34,899 nt of DNA from Methylococcaceae bacterium (lineage in GTDB: Bacteria > Pseudomonadota > Gammaproteobacteria > Methylococcales > Methylomonadaceae), in NCBI GenBank assembly GCA_006844585.1, contig SPJM01000086.1, positions 1 to 34,899 on the forward strand, given 5' to 3'. The position numbers were made by a program, and so were the translations under genes. Of the stretch, positions 1 through 9,345 are shown in pieces (positions within the stretch are counted from its first letter, which is position 1; each line of letters starts with the position of its first letter). The notes beneath the pieces are model-generated. The model made no database searches, had not been told where the DNA came from, and saw only the letters and a program-made list of their open reading frames with translations.

Positions 1-116
1 CTTGGTGAACATAGCGAGAGTGAACCACCCGACCCCATCCCGAACTCGGCAGTGAAACCTCTTAGCGCCGATGATAGTGTGGCAGGTTGCCATGCGAAAG
101 TAGGGAATTGCCAAGC
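1..116 (+). rRNA. rrf: 5S ribosomal RNA (nearly complete, 5' end at window edge)
   Basis: The sequence carries the conserved 5S blocks: CCCGACCCCATCCCGAAC, the GTGAAAC segment, TAGCGCCGATGATAGTGTGG, and the closing GCGAAAGTAGGGAATTGCC. CTTGG at 1-5 pairs with CCAAG at 111-115 to form the terminal stem, so at most a base or two is missing on the left. It is the last gene of an rRNA operon whose 16S and 23S genes lie outside the window. An intrinsic terminator follows within 15 bases. Confidence 0.95.
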
Positions 117-129
117 TTTTATACCAAGA

Positions 130-161
130 CCCAACTGATTAAATCAGTTGGGTTTTTTTTT
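130..161 (+). terminator. Rho-independent terminator of the rRNA operon
   Basis: A perfect 10-bp stem, CCCAACTGAT at 130-139 with ATCAGTTGGG at 143-152, has a 3-nt loop and is followed at once by nine T residues at 153-161. It sits directly after the 5S gene, as expected for the end of a rrn transcript. Confidence 0.92.
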
Positions 162-185
162 GGCCGGAGAAAATTGGAATTAGCT

Positions 186-677
186 ATGAAAATTTCATTA
201 ATCGTTGCGATGGCGGAAAATCGCGTAATTGGAGTTGAAAATGATATTCCTTGGCATTTATCAGCTGATTTGAAGAGATTCAAAAAAATTACGATGGGTT
301 CGCCCATTATCATGGGTAGAAAAACTTTTGAGTCTATAGGAAAAGCATTGCCTGGACGAAAAAATATTATCATCACCAGGAATCCCGATTACAAAAAAGA
401 AAATTGTGAAATTTATGATTCTGTAGAACAAGCATTGCTGACTAACCAAGATTGCGAGGAAGTTTTTATTATTGGCGGTTCAGCAATATATAAAGGTGCT
501 TTATCAATGGTGGATTATATTTATTTAACGCTCATTCATCAAAATTTTCAGGGAGATGTTTTGTTTCCGGAGCTAAGCTATGATGGGTGGCGAGAACTGA
601 AGAGACAGAAGGTGATTGATGATGAGAGTGTTCCGTTCGATTATAGTTTTATAGAACTTGAAAAAATTAATTGGTAA
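186..677 (+). CDS. folA: Dihydrofolate reductase
   Basis: It reduces dihydrofolate to tetrahydrofolate with NADPH in the cytoplasm. The 163-residue protein has the usual bacterial length and all the hallmark blocks: MKISLIVAMAENRVIG at the N-terminus, IPWHLSADLKRFKK (W23 and the catalytic acid D28), GRKTFESIGKALPGRKN for NADPH binding, and VFIIGGSAIY. The open frame extends upstream to 87, but that part lies inside the 5S gene and terminator. The ATG at 186 fits the family start and follows a GGA at 176-178. It stands alone between the rRNA terminator and the pilin cluster. Confidence 0.95.
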   Translation: MKISLIVAMAENRVIGVENDIPWHLSADLKRFKKITMGSPIIMGRKTFESIGKALPGRKNIIITRNPDYKKENCEIYDSVEQALLTNQDCEEVFIIGGSAIYKGALSMVDYIYLTLIHQNFQGDVLFPELSYDGWRELKRQKVIDDESVPFDYSFIELEKINW

Positions 678-1028
678 AATCAAAAGTAATATTTTGACGA
701 TAATTGGATTGACAGTTTTTAGAATTAGTCGAAATTAAAGGAAACGTTGTAATTAAAAGTTGTCTATTAATTTTAAATAATACGCTTTTCTGTTGTATCG
801 ACTGATTTTTGGCGATAGTCTTACTTATAAATTATTTTGAACATTAATGAAATTTTAAGTGAAATGTATAAAGATTAGACAGTAAATCTAATTTTTATAG
901 CAAGTTTTGTGAATGAATAGGCAGTTAATTTTTATCAATGTGGCTTATTCTGTATATCAAATAGTTTATATGGAAATTCGAGACTACAATTAAGATTGCA
1001 GAATTTAATAAATAGCTTGGTTAAGTAA
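678..1028. other. AT-rich intergenic region upstream of the pilin operon
   Basis: These 351 bases hold no convincing gene. They are strikingly AT-rich and should contain the promoter of the fimT-pilE operon. A TTGACA hexamer occurs at 709-714, but no good -10 lies at the proper distance. I found no clear sigma-54 -24/-12 pair and no strong hairpin. Confidence 0.5.
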
Positions 1029-1568
1029 ATGAAATGCTCTCAATTTAAAGGCTTTACTTTATTGGAATTAATGATGACGATAGCTGTTTCAGCTATTGTT
1101 GTGTCTTTAGCTGCGCCAAGTTTTAATGGGTTGATTGCTTCTTCAAGATTGACGGGTGCAATTAATGCATTTGTTGCAGATTATAATTTTGCGAGAAGTG
1201 AAGCGATAAAAAGGGAATTACCTGTGACAATTTGTAAAAGAAATACAGCGGGAACAGATTGTGATAATGCCGACGATTGGGATGAAGCCGGCTGGATAGT
1301 GTTTGTCGATGAAGATAGTGATGGAGTTGTTGATGCAGGTGTTGATGAGGTCATTAGAATTAATGAGCCGCTAGAAAATAATTTGACGATTAGTTCAAGT
1401 CGGGCGGCAAATCGTATTACAGTCGATACCTCAGGGTTTACACGTTCTTACAATGCAACTTTTACTTTTTGTGATAGTAGAGGCGCAAACCAAGCAAAAG
1501 CAAGAATATTATCTGTTACCGGTAGGTTGAGGAACCGCGTCAGCAGCGATGCTGCGCTGAGTTGTTAA
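1029..1568 (+). CDS. fimT: FimT/GspH-family minor pseudopilin
   Basis: This is a type IV pilus minor pilin, thought to join the tip complex that primes pilus assembly, and in some species it binds DNA during uptake. The short leader ends in KG|FTLLELMM, a class III prepilin peptidase site with Glu at position 5 of the mature protein, followed by a hydrophobic helix of about 20 residues. The stretch NAFVADYNFARSEAIKR is typical of GspH/FimT proteins. The 179-residue length is normal. Cysteines near TICKR and at the C-terminus could form a disulphide after export. It is the first gene of the cluster, 4 bases before pilV. Confidence 0.88.
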   Translation: MKCSQFKGFTLLELMMTIAVSAIVVSLAAPSFNGLIASSRLTGAINAFVADYNFARSEAIKRELPVTICKRNTAGTDCDNADDWDEAGWIVFVDEDSDGVVDAGVDEVIRINEPLENNLTISSSRAANRITVDTSGFTRSYNATFTFCDSRGANQAKARILSVTGRLRNRVSSDAALSC

Positions 1569-1572
1569 GTTT

Positions 1573-2100
1573 ATGAAAATAAAACAGTTGCATTTTAAAG
1601 CAGTTAATGGATTCGGTATGATTGAAATTCTAATTTCAATTGTGGTATTGGCTTTAGGCTTATTGGGTTTAGCGGGTATGCAGTTATTCGGATTACGAAA
1701 CAATAATTTTGCTTATCAGCGTTCGCAAGCCATTATTTTGGCATATGATTTAGCGGATAGAATGCGAACTAATATGGTAGCGGTGGAAAATGGCGATTAT
1801 GATTATTCTTCAGCTTCTGAGGTCAACGGAGCGCAAGCTTATTCAACTTGCGTTACTGATGTAGGGTGTACTACGGCAAATATGGCGGAACAGGATGTTT
1901 ATGATTGGTATGAGGCGATTCAGGATACTTTGCCGAGTGGAGTAGGTTTGGTTTGTTTGGATAGTACCCCGAATGTGACTGATACCTGGGCATCACCGGC
2001 CTGTGATGGATTAGGGGATAGTTATGCGATTAAAATTTGGTGGGATGATGATAGAGATGGAACTCGTGATGCGCCCTTTATATTGAGCTTTCAGCCATGA
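1573..2100 (+). CDS. pilV: Type IV pilus minor pilin PilV
   Basis: It is a 175-residue prepilin-like protein. The cleavage motif NG|FGMIEILIS keeps Glu5, and it is followed by VVLALGLLGLAGMQ and then AYQRSQAIILAYDLADRMR, a signature of PilV proteins. It is a predicted component of the PilVWXE-FimU-type minor pilin tip complex in the inner membrane and pilus. Its stop overlaps the pilW start (ATGA at 2097-2100), so the two are probably translationally coupled. Confidence 0.88.
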   Translation: MKIKQLHFKAVNGFGMIEILISIVVLALGLLGLAGMQLFGLRNNNFAYQRSQAIILAYDLADRMRTNMVAVENGDYDYSSASEVNGAQAYSTCVTDVGCTTANMAEQDVYDWYEAIQDTLPSGVGLVCLDSTPNVTDTWASPACDGLGDSYAIKIWWDDDRDGTRDAPFILSFQP

Positions 2101-3125
2101 ACAGAAAGTCTATTAATTTCATCTTAAGCGATAAACAACAAGGATTAACCTTAGTTGAAATCATGATCTCTATGCTGTTAGGCATCATGCTAATAGGCGG
2201 CGTAGGAAAAATTTATATTAATAGCCAGGAATCATTTAGATTGCAGGAAGCATTATCGCGAATACAAGAAAATGGTCGTTTTGCTATAGATTATTTGTCT
2301 AAACAAATCCGTATGGCAGGATTTCAAGGTTGTCCTAATCTCGGTTCGGTCGTTCCTAATATAATTGCAAACAATCCGCCTTCTGGATTTGATTTGTCAA
2401 GCTCCTTAAGAGGTTATGATTATACAGGCGCAGCAATCCCCGGCTACACCTTACCGAATGATGTGATTGCGAATACCGATATTTTAACGGTTCAAAGAGC
2501 TGGCGGCTGTGGCGCCGGCGTTACCCATGCCATGGATAATGAAAACGCTAATGTGAAAGTATTAATTACAAATACTTGTGATTTTCAATCAAATGATGTT
2601 TTGTTCATTACGGATTGTCGTAATGCAGATATTTTTCGAGCTTCTACTGTTTCTAACGATGCCGGTAACGCGAATTGGGAAAACATCGCTCACGCTAACA
2701 ATGTAAACACGACCAACCGTTTGAGTAAAGAGTATGATGAAGATGCGGAAGTCTTTAAATTTAATGGTATGGAATTTTATATTCGGAATAATCCAGCAGG
2801 TTTTCCATCGCTGTACCATGGTTTATTTGAGGGGGCTGTAGAAGAGTTGGTTGAAGGCGTCGAAAATATGCAAATAACCTATGGCGTTGAAATTGCCGGA
2901 GCCGCTAGCAGTAATTATTCATATATGACTGCTGATGCAGTCACCACTGCCGGGTTTTGGGAAGGCGTTAGAAGCGTCAGAGTGAGTTTGTTATTACAAT
3001 CTGTGGAAGATAATTTGACGCCTACTTCAACGGCTTATGATTATAACGGCGCTACTGTTACGCCGGGTGATCGGCGATTACGCAGAGTTTTCACGACAAC
3101 AGTTTTTATACGTAATAGGTTGTAA
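2097..3125 (+). CDS. pilW: Type IV pilus assembly protein PilW
   Basis: This is the largest minor pilin of the cluster at 342 residues. QQG|LTLVEIMISMLLG is the prepilin cleavage site and start of the transmembrane helix. SRIQENGRFAIDYLSKQIR followed by MAGFQGC is the characteristic PilW block. Several cysteines in the periplasmic domain (CGAG, NTCDF, TDCRN) suggest disulphides. It overlaps pilV by 4 bases and pilX by 1 base, which fits a single co-translated operon. It is expected to act with PilV, PilX and PilY1 at the pilus tip. Confidence 0.88.
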   Translation: MNRKSINFILSDKQQGLTLVEIMISMLLGIMLIGGVGKIYINSQESFRLQEALSRIQENGRFAIDYLSKQIRMAGFQGCPNLGSVVPNIIANNPPSGFDLSSSLRGYDYTGAAIPGYTLPNDVIANTDILTVQRAGGCGAGVTHAMDNENANVKVLITNTCDFQSNDVLFITDCRNADIFRASTVSNDAGNANWENIAHANNVNTTNRLSKEYDEDAEVFKFNGMEFYIRNNPAGFPSLYHGLFEGAVEELVEGVENMQITYGVEIAGAASSNYSYMTADAVTTAGFWEGVRSVRVSLLLQSVEDNLTPTSTAYDYNGATVTPGDRRLRRVFTTTVFIRNRL

Positions 3126-3586
3126 TGATGAATCGCTTATTGGCGCAGAGCTTAATGAAACAAAGAGGTGCGGCATTAATCGTCAGCATGCTGTTTTTGT
3201 TAATTATGACGGTGTTGGGCATCTCAGCAATGAATACCAATATCTTGGAAGAAAAAATGGTGACCAATTCGCGTTTTCAAAACTTGGCGTTTCAAGCGGC
3301 GGATAGTTGTTTAAGCCAGATAGCGGAAGATCCGGATAATTTCACATTTTTGTCCGGGTGGGAAGATGCGGGAAGCGGCTCTTTTGGCGTTAACGCTGCA
3401 AATAATTCGGCGGCATATACATCTCAGAGACAGTTTCATATGTTTGCCACGCCGCCTCGAAATTCAGGTTTCAGCGCTGTGAAATTTCAAACGGCGCATA
3501 ATCGATACATATGTTCAGGAACTTCATCAGCCAATAGTCAGGTAACGCTGAGACAAGGGATTTATCAAATTACACCCAAGTTTTAA
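3125..3586 (+). CDS. pilX: Type IV pilus assembly protein PilX
   Basis: The 153-residue protein begins with a short basic leader, then QRGAALIVSMLFLLIMTVLG and ISAMNTNILEEKM, the standard PilX N-terminus: a membrane helix followed by the LEEKM block. NLAFQAADSCL further supports the family. The TAATG overlap with pilW defines the start, and a second in-frame ATG lies one codon later. PilX typically pairs with PilY1, which is encoded 25 bases downstream. Confidence 0.88.
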   Translation: MMNRLLAQSLMKQRGAALIVSMLFLLIMTVLGISAMNTNILEEKMVTNSRFQNLAFQAADSCLSQIAEDPDNFTFLSGWEDAGSGSFGVNAANNSAAYTSQRQFHMFATPPRNSGFSAVKFQTAHNRYICSGTSSANSQVTLRQGIYQITPKF

Positions 3587-3611
3587 CAAAAGAAGTTGTG
3601 GGGAAAATATT

Positions 3612-6600
3612 ATGAAAATGCTTAAACAGATTGTACAAAGCCAACTATTAGCATTATTGCTTTTTTCCAGCGCTTCTATGCAAGCGGATGATACTGAGAT
3701 CTATTTAGGCGGTAATAATAACAACAGTGGAATTAAACCCAATGTGTTGTTTGTTCTAGATACCTCCAGCAGTATGACCAATGAGGACGGTACGGGTATT
3801 ACCCGTTTGGATAGAATGAAAACCGCTTTGCACCAAATTTTGGATTCAGCGAATAATATTAATGTCGGTTTGATGCGTTTTCACCGGGAAGGCGGGCCGG
3901 TGTTATATCCAATCGCCGATATTGATGCAGATATTTCTACCGTGGAAGGGGCCGGTGCTTCAGGGACGTTAGTGAATTCTTATATTTCCCAAAGTTCAGA
4001 TGACGCAGAAGAGGCAAATACTGCTGTTACCTTAGATAGTTCACAATTAGAAATGACTTACCTCAGCGGCGCTGCGGGTACTTCGACGATCGAAGTCAGG
4101 GTTTCGTCTACGAATGATGATGCAGAGGAAAAAGCATCGAATGGAAGTATGTATTTGGATAGTACGGATCTGGAACTGATTAAAGATTCTGGAGATCAAT
4201 TGGTAGGTATTCGCTTTCAAAGCGTTGCTATTCCGGCTGGATCAACAATTAATAGTGCAGAAATTGAGTTTGAAATTGACGAACAAAAGAGCGATACGAC
4301 TAATTTGACAATTCATGGACAGTTGCATGCAAATCCAGGCGCTTTTTCTTCAACTTCCGATGATATTTCTGTTCGCACAACAACGAGCAATTCTGCTGTT
4401 TGGACGAGTGTTCCGAATTTGACGGTAAATTCTAAATTAACGACCCCATCGTTAACGGCTATTGTGCAAGAAATTGTTGATCAAGGCGGTTGGGCAAGTA
4501 ATAATGCTATGGTATTTATTATTACCGGCAGTGGTAAAAAAACAGTTGAATCTTATGATGGCGAAAGTAGCGCCGCGCCTTTGTTGAGAGTTGAATATAC
4601 TACTGCTGCTGCTACGCCTGCTGACCAAACGGTAGGCTTGAGGTTTCAATCCATTGATGTGCCTCAAGGGGCTACAATCACCAGCGCAACCCTAGAATTT
4701 CAGGCTCAAGGCAGCGAAAGCGGAACAACATCGCTAACAATATATGGTGAGGATGAAGATGATACAAGCACATTTAGCACTGCCAGTTCAGATATTTCTT
4801 CAAGAACTCAAACCACTGCATCCGTCAGCTGGACGCCAGGGGCATGGACAGATGGAGCCAATTATCAAAGCCCGGATTTAACCGCTGTTGTACAAGAAAT
4901 TGTTAATCGAAGCGGTTGGTGTGGGGGTAATTCGATGACTTTTTTGATAGAAGGAACCGGATTAAGAAAGGCTAAATCGTATGATGTTTCAGCGACAAAC
5001 GCGCCGCTGCTGAGTATTGATTACGATGAATCTTCGGTTTCAGCCGGTGATTGTATAAATGCTTCTTTACAGAGACAAATCGCAGCAGGCAATGATGATG
5101 CGGAAGAAGCCAGCGACGGTACGATGGATTTGACCAGTACCGATTTAGAAATGGTAGAAGAATCCACTACACAAACGGTAGGGTTAAGATTTAAGAATAT
5201 TGATATACCGCAAAGCGCGACAATACTGGAAGCCTCGGTAACGTTTATTGTGGATGAAACCAATTCAACGGCAACCAGTTTAACTATAAACGGTGAAAAA
5301 AGCGGCGATGCGGCAAGTTTTTCTTCTAGCAGCAATAATATTACCGGCAGACCGTTAACTACTGCGGCGGTGGCTTGGTCGCCTGGATCTTGGTCTACAA
5401 TTGGCGAGAGTCATGAAACGCCGGATATTAAAACGGTGATACAAGAAGTCGTCAATCAAGGCACTTGGGCCTCAGGAAATGCATTGGCGCTGATTATTTC
5501 CGGGTCAGGAAAACGGGTTGCGGATTCATATGACGGGGAGCCGATTAATTCGGCGGTCTTGAAAGTGAAGATACAAGGTCAGCTAGGTTCCGGAAGCAAG
5601 ACCGTTAGAAGTCGTTTAAAAGATATTGTCGATGAAATCAATTGGAAATCAGGCACCCCAATAGTCGATACTTTATATGAAGCGGCGCTTTATTATCGGG
5701 GAGATGATGTTTTTTATGGAAAAACGCGCGGGAATAGCGCGAATGCAGGAACTTCTTTGGATCGTTCGGAATATACCCGCTTAAGTCATACCGCTTCCTA
5801 TACGGGAGGCTCGATTGTCAGAACAGGGAGCTGTACTGAGGACAATCAAAATCATGTGGATTGTAAAACCGAGTACATTAGTGGGACGGCGACTTATGAA
5901 TCACCCATCAGTGAAAGTTGTCAGGCCAATCACATTATTTTGTTATCAGATGGGTATCCGAGCGTTAACACTTCTGAATCTTTAGTTGAGACAATGATTC
6001 CAGGAACTTGTGCTGGATCTGGCTCAGGTAAATGTGGTGTTGAATTGCTTGATCATCTTTATACGACAGATCAAATAGCTGAGGCCATTCATACCGGCGA
6101 CCAAACCATAAAAACATATACCATCGGATTTGAAATTTTAGCATCGGGTAAAGCATATTTAGAAGATTTGGCGGCCGCAGGCGGCGGGCAGTTTTATGAG
6201 GCATCAACATCGGCCGATTTAGTCAATGCTTTTCAAGATATTATTTCGGATATTTTAGTCAGGCCGACTTCTTTTTCCGCCCCGGCACTTACAGTAAATG
6301 CATTTAACAAGCTTTATCATAATAATGAAGTTTATTTTTCACTGTTCTTACCTTCAGATACGAAACGTTGGGATGGTAATGTCAAAAAATTTGCTGTTTG
6401 TGAGGGAAATCCTGGAGACAGTTGTAGCAAAGGCGAGATTATTGATGTTAATGATGCGCTGGCGATAGGAAGTAATAGTCGCATTAAAACGACGGCGCAA
6501 AGTTATTGGAGTAGCGGGATTGATGGCGTGGAGGTGACTGTAGGCGGCGCCGGAGATGAGGTGCCTGCATATGGTTCTCGAAGAGTATTTACCTATACAG

Positions 6601-8522
6601 GTTCAACAGCGCCTTCTGACGTTACCTTAAATGTAGCAAGCCATAAAGTAGAAATCGCCAACACAGCGCTAAGCAAAACTTTACTGGGCGATGCGGCAAT
6701 GAGCGACGCAGATCGAGAAGAGGTGATTAATTGGATTAGAGGTAAAGACGTTAAAGATCAAGATGAAGACGGTGCGGTTGATGATGATCGCTGGGTTTTT
6801 ACCGACCCGCTTCATGGCGGATCAGTCAGTATTACTTACGGTTATAAGCATACCGGTAGTGGAGCGACGATAGCGCCGGTTTTAGATGCGAACAGTAATA
6901 TTATTCCGATTACTAAATTATTGATCGGCTCAAATGACGGCACTTTGCGGATGATTAATTCAGATAGTGGAATAGAAGAGTGGGCGTTTATTCCTCAGAC
7001 ATTATTGGCTAATCAACAGGATTTGATGAATAACGCCAGCGGTGATCATGTCTATGGTTTGGATAATAGCGCCACTTATCGATTTTATGACGCAAACGGC
7101 AACGGGATCATTGAACCTACCGGTACGGATATTGATTTGGATGGCACCGTAGAAGATGAGGAAAAGGATTATGTTCATGCTTATATCAGTATGCGTAGAG
7201 GCGGACGGAATATTTATGCTTTAGATGTGACCCCTACCAGTACTATTACGGAACCCACCTCGACTACAACGATAAGCCCAAAATTGTTATGGCGTATTGA
7301 AGGCGGTAGTGGAGATTACACCAAACTCGGACAAACCTGGTCTAAACCTCAAGTTGTAAAAATGTGGGTCAAATCCGGTTCAGATTCTTATCGAAAAGAT
7401 GTACTGATCTTTGCAGGCGGCTACCATACCGATCAGGACAGCAGTTTTGGTGTTTCCGGTTATGGAAATGCAATTTTTGTAGTGGATGCTGATGACGGTT
7501 CTTTAATTTGGTCGGCCAGTGATTCCGGCGCCGATTTGAATTTTACCGATATGGTTTATCCCATACCTTCTGATTTGGCGGCGTTGGATAGCGATGGCAC
7601 AGGCGTAGTAGATAGAATATATTTTGGCGATATGGGGGGACAAGTCTGGCGTATTGATTTCATCAAGTCGTTCAGTTTAACCGGTAGTAACAGCAGTGTG
7701 GCGGAAGGCGGTATTCTTGCTAAGGTTTCTGACAGTTCAGATATCAATAAACAACGTAAGTTTTTTTATCCGCCTGATGTTGCTCAGGTTGACGATTCTG
7801 TTTTTTCATCAACAGCCTTATATGATTTGATTGTTATCGCTAGCGGAAACCGGGCTAATCCGTTGAATACCGATGTGCATGATAGAATTTATGCGTTCAG
7901 GGATTATCGTGTTCGCACTAAATCAGATGATGCATCTGATACAGAACCAGTCGTACCTGTAATACCTATTCGCGATAACTCTATTGCAATCGATGAAGAT
8001 AATGATGGTACGGCGGATGAAAATTTATTTGATGCGACTGAAAACTTGATCCAACAAGGTGACGCCACAGAAGTTGCTGCTGCAAAAACGGATTTAATTG
8101 ATAAAAAAGGGTGGTTTATAGACTTGAAAGAATATGATGGCAGCTGGATAGGTGAAAAGAGTTTGGCTACTCCGCTGATAGTGGGAGGAAAATTGTTTTA
8201 TACGACTTATGTGCCGGGTTTAGCTTCTGCAGATCCTTGCGATGTGCAGGTGGAAGGCGGCGGTCGCGTCTACGCGGTGAATATGTTAACCGGCGCCGCT
8301 GAATTTAATTGGTATACCGGCGATGCTAATGCCGCAACTGATTTGACCGAAGAAGATAGACGGCAAGGTTTGGGTTCCGGCATACCTTCTGAAGCAATTG
8401 CCATTTTTCAGCCAACCGGCGTATCTGTTTTAGTGGGGAGTGGTGGGGGAGCAACGACGATAGACCCCGATGTTGGTTTACCCAAAAGCAGAACCTTTTG
8501 GTCTCAGGATAGCATTGAATAG
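3612..8522 (+). CDS. pilY1: PilY1-type pilus tip adhesin with modules inserted in its vWA domain
   Basis: This is a 1636-residue exported protein with a signal peptide at about 1-25. A von Willebrand A domain opens with the MIDAS motif DTSSSM (about residue 50) and resumes near 773 with NHIILLSDGYPS. Between them, at about 167-655, lie three related modules of 130-165 residues, each with QTVGLRFQ-like, PDLxxxVQEIV and SGSGKR-like/SYDG blocks. A partial leader copy (DDAEEA) stands at about 128. The C-terminal PilY1 beta-propeller follows, with LIGSNDGTLRMINSDSG near 1103, an Asp-rich candidate calcium loop near 1160, and YFGDMGGQVWRIDF near 1336. PilY1 sits at the pilus tip and governs adhesion, pilus dynamics and surface sensing. 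The protein is longer than typical PilY1 (about 1100-1200 residues), and the inserted modules account for the extra length. GGGGA 8-12 bases upstream serves as RBS. Confidence 0.9.
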   Translation: MKMLKQIVQSQLLALLLFSSASMQADDTEIYLGGNNNNSGIKPNVLFVLDTSSSMTNEDGTGITRLDRMKTALHQILDSANNINVGLMRFHREGGPVLYPIADIDADISTVEGAGASGTLVNSYISQSSDDAEEANTAVTLDSSQLEMTYLSGAAGTSTIEVRVSSTNDDAEEKASNGSMYLDSTDLELIKDSGDQLVGIRFQSVAIPAGSTINSAEIEFEIDEQKSDTTNLTIHGQLHANPGAFSSTSDDISVRTTTSNSAVWTSVPNLTVNSKLTTPSLTAIVQEIVDQGGWASNNAMVFIITGSGKKTVESYDGESSAAPLLRVEYTTAAATPADQTVGLRFQSIDVPQGATITSATLEFQAQGSESGTTSLTIYGEDEDDTSTFSTASSDISSRTQTTASVSWTPGAWTDGANYQSPDLTAVVQEIVNRSGWCGGNSMTFLIEGTGLRKAKSYDVSATNAPLLSIDYDESSVSAGDCINASLQRQIAAGNDDAEEASDGTMDLTSTDLEMVEESTTQTVGLRFKNIDIPQSATILEASVTFIVDETNSTATSLTINGEKSGDAASFSSSSNNITGRPLTTAAVAWSPGSWSTIGESHETPDIKTVIQEVVNQGTWASGNALALIISGSGKRVADSYDGEPINSAVLKVKIQGQLGSGSKTVRSRLKDIVDEINWKSGTPIVDTLYEAALYYRGDDVFYGKTRGNSANAGTSLDRSEYTRLSHTASYTGGSIVRTGSCTEDNQNHVDCKTEYISGTATYESPISESCQANHIILLSDGYPSVNTSESLVETMIPGTCAGSGSGKCGVELLDHLYTTDQIAEAIHTGDQTIKTYTIGFEILASGKAYLEDLAAAGGGQFYEASTSADLVNAFQDIISDILVRPTSFSAPALTVNAFNKLYHNNEVYFSLFLPSDTKRWDGNVKKFAVCEGNPGDSCSKGEIIDVNDALAIGSNSRIKTTAQSYWSSGIDGVEVTVGGAGDEVPAYGSRRVFTYTGSTAPSDVTLNVASHKVEIANTALSKTLLGDAAMSDADREEVINWIRGKDVKDQDEDGAVDDDRWVFTDPLHGGSVSITYGYKHTGSGATIAPVLDANSNIIPITKLLIGSNDGTLRMINSDSGIEEWAFIPQTLLANQQDLMNNASGDHVYGLDNSATYRFYDANGNGIIEPTGTDIDLDGTVEDEEKDYVHAYISMRRGGRNIYALDVTPTSTITEPTSTTTISPKLLWRIEGGSGDYTKLGQTWSKPQVVKMWVKSGSDSYRKDVLIFAGGYHTDQDSSFGVSGYGNAIFVVDADDGSLIWSASDSGADLNFTDMVYPIPSDLAALDSDGTGVVDRIYFGDMGGQVWRIDFIKSFSLTGSNSSVAEGGILAKVSDSSDINKQRKFFYPPDVAQVDDSVFSSTALYDLIVIASGNRANPLNTDVHDRIYAFRDYRVRTKSDDASDTEPVVPVIPIRDNSIAIDEDNDGTADENLFDATENLIQQGDATEVAAAKTDLIDKKGWFIDLKEYDGSWIGEKSLATPLIVGGKLFYTTYVPGLASADPCDVQVEGGGRVYAVNMLTGAAEFNWYTGDANAATDLTEEDRRQGLGSGIPSEAIAIFQPTGVSVLVGSGGGATTIDPDVGLPKSRTFWSQDSIE

Positions 8523-8524
8523 AT

Positions 8525-9010
8525 ATGAATATCAAACTAAGAAACAATTCAGGGTTTACTTTAATGGAACTAATGGTGACTTTGGCGGTTGCAACTATAT
8601 TGGTTTCATTAACTTATCCATCCTATCAACAGTATGTGATCAAGTCTCGTCGGGCTGATGCAAAGGGGGCTTTACAATCGTTTGCCAATGAAATGGAACG
8701 ACATTATACGGTGAATGGGAGTTATTTAGGGGCGGGAACCCTCAATAGCAACAATGACGGCCCGCCTTCTATTTTTGCTACACAAGCGCCATTAGACGGC
8801 GGTACGCCATATTACAATTTAACTATACGTCCTTCTACCGGCGGTACGCCAGAAACTACAGCGGATACTTTCGTACTCCGCGCTACCCCCATATCCGGCA
8901 CCACTCAGGAAGATGACGGATATATGGAAATTACCCATACTAATCTTAAACGCTGGGATGCCAACAATGATGGCGATACAGCGGATAGCGGCGAGGATAA
9001 ATGGCAGTAA
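8525..9010 (+). CDS. pilE: PilE-like type IV pilin (minor pilin)
   Basis: The 161-residue prepilin has the cleavage site NSG|FTLMELMV (Glu5 present), a hydrophobic helix, then YPSYQQYVIKSRRADAKGAL, the usual PilE alpha-1 continuation. The C-terminal part is rich in Gly, Asp and Thr and ends DKWQ. The ATG is 2 bases after the pilY1 stop, so it closes the operon. Its position next to pilY1 suggests a minor pilin of the tip complex rather than the major fibre subunit, but the sequence alone does not settle this. No terminator is obvious after it, and the element's left end begins only about 44 bases downstream. Confidence 0.85.
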   Translation: MNIKLRNNSGFTLMELMVTLAVATILVSLTYPSYQQYVIKSRRADAKGALQSFANEMERHYTVNGSYLGAGTLNSNNDGPPSIFATQAPLDGGTPYYNLTIRPSTGGTPETTADTFVLRATPISGTTQEDDGYMEITHTNLKRWDANNDGDTADSGEDKWQ

Positions 9011-9053
9011 ATCTCTATTTTTACTTGCCTTGAAACAGCCTGTGGGAGTTTAT

Positions 9054-9070
9054 TCTATATTCTGAATCTG
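9054..9070 (+). repeat. attL core (17-bp direct repeat)
   Basis: TCTATATTCTGAATCTG is identical to 17095-17111. With the preceding bases (TTTAT here, TTTAC on the right) 21 of 22 bases match. Read on the minus strand it encodes QIQNIE then TAA, the displaced tail of yicC, with one synonymous difference (GAA for GAG). Confidence 0.88.
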
Positions 9071-9130
9071 AATATTGAGTGAGCAATTAAGTTATTGAAT
9101 ATTAATAAATAATATTTTTATAAAGAGTTT

Positions 9131-9151
9131 TTGGTACACGCATTGGTACAC
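9131..9151 (+). repeat. Left arm-type integrase sites (2 x TTGGTACAC)
   Basis: TTGGTACAC occurs at 9131-9139 and 9143-9151, 12 bases apart. The same pair with the same spacing occurs near the right end at 16963-16983. Short repeats inside both ends, apart from the core, are typical of arm-type binding sites for lambda/P4-type integrases. Confidence 0.65.
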
Positions 9152-9345
9152 ATAATTTAAGGGTTCCCCTGACTTTTTATGATATTGGATAACATAAGGC
9201 TTGTGATTTTTACATGGCAATACCTGCCGGAAGAATGCTTGAGTTTTCAAATTCTGTGAATTCCCCGTAATATACCTTTGTGATTCGTTTTATCCCGCAT
9301 AAAAATTAAATAAGAATAGTTCACAAATGAAATTTAATACTTTTA

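Larger units (their letters stand above)
9011..9345. other. Left junction of the integrated element, no gene seen
   Basis: These 335 bases contain the left core repeat (9054-9070) and two integrase arm-type sites (9131-9151). The rest is AT-rich sequence in which I see no coding frame. Confidence 0.6.

Noticed and set aside
87-185. Upstream extension of folA
   Set aside because: The open frame runs back into the 5S gene and its terminator. The DHFR family start is the ATG at 186.
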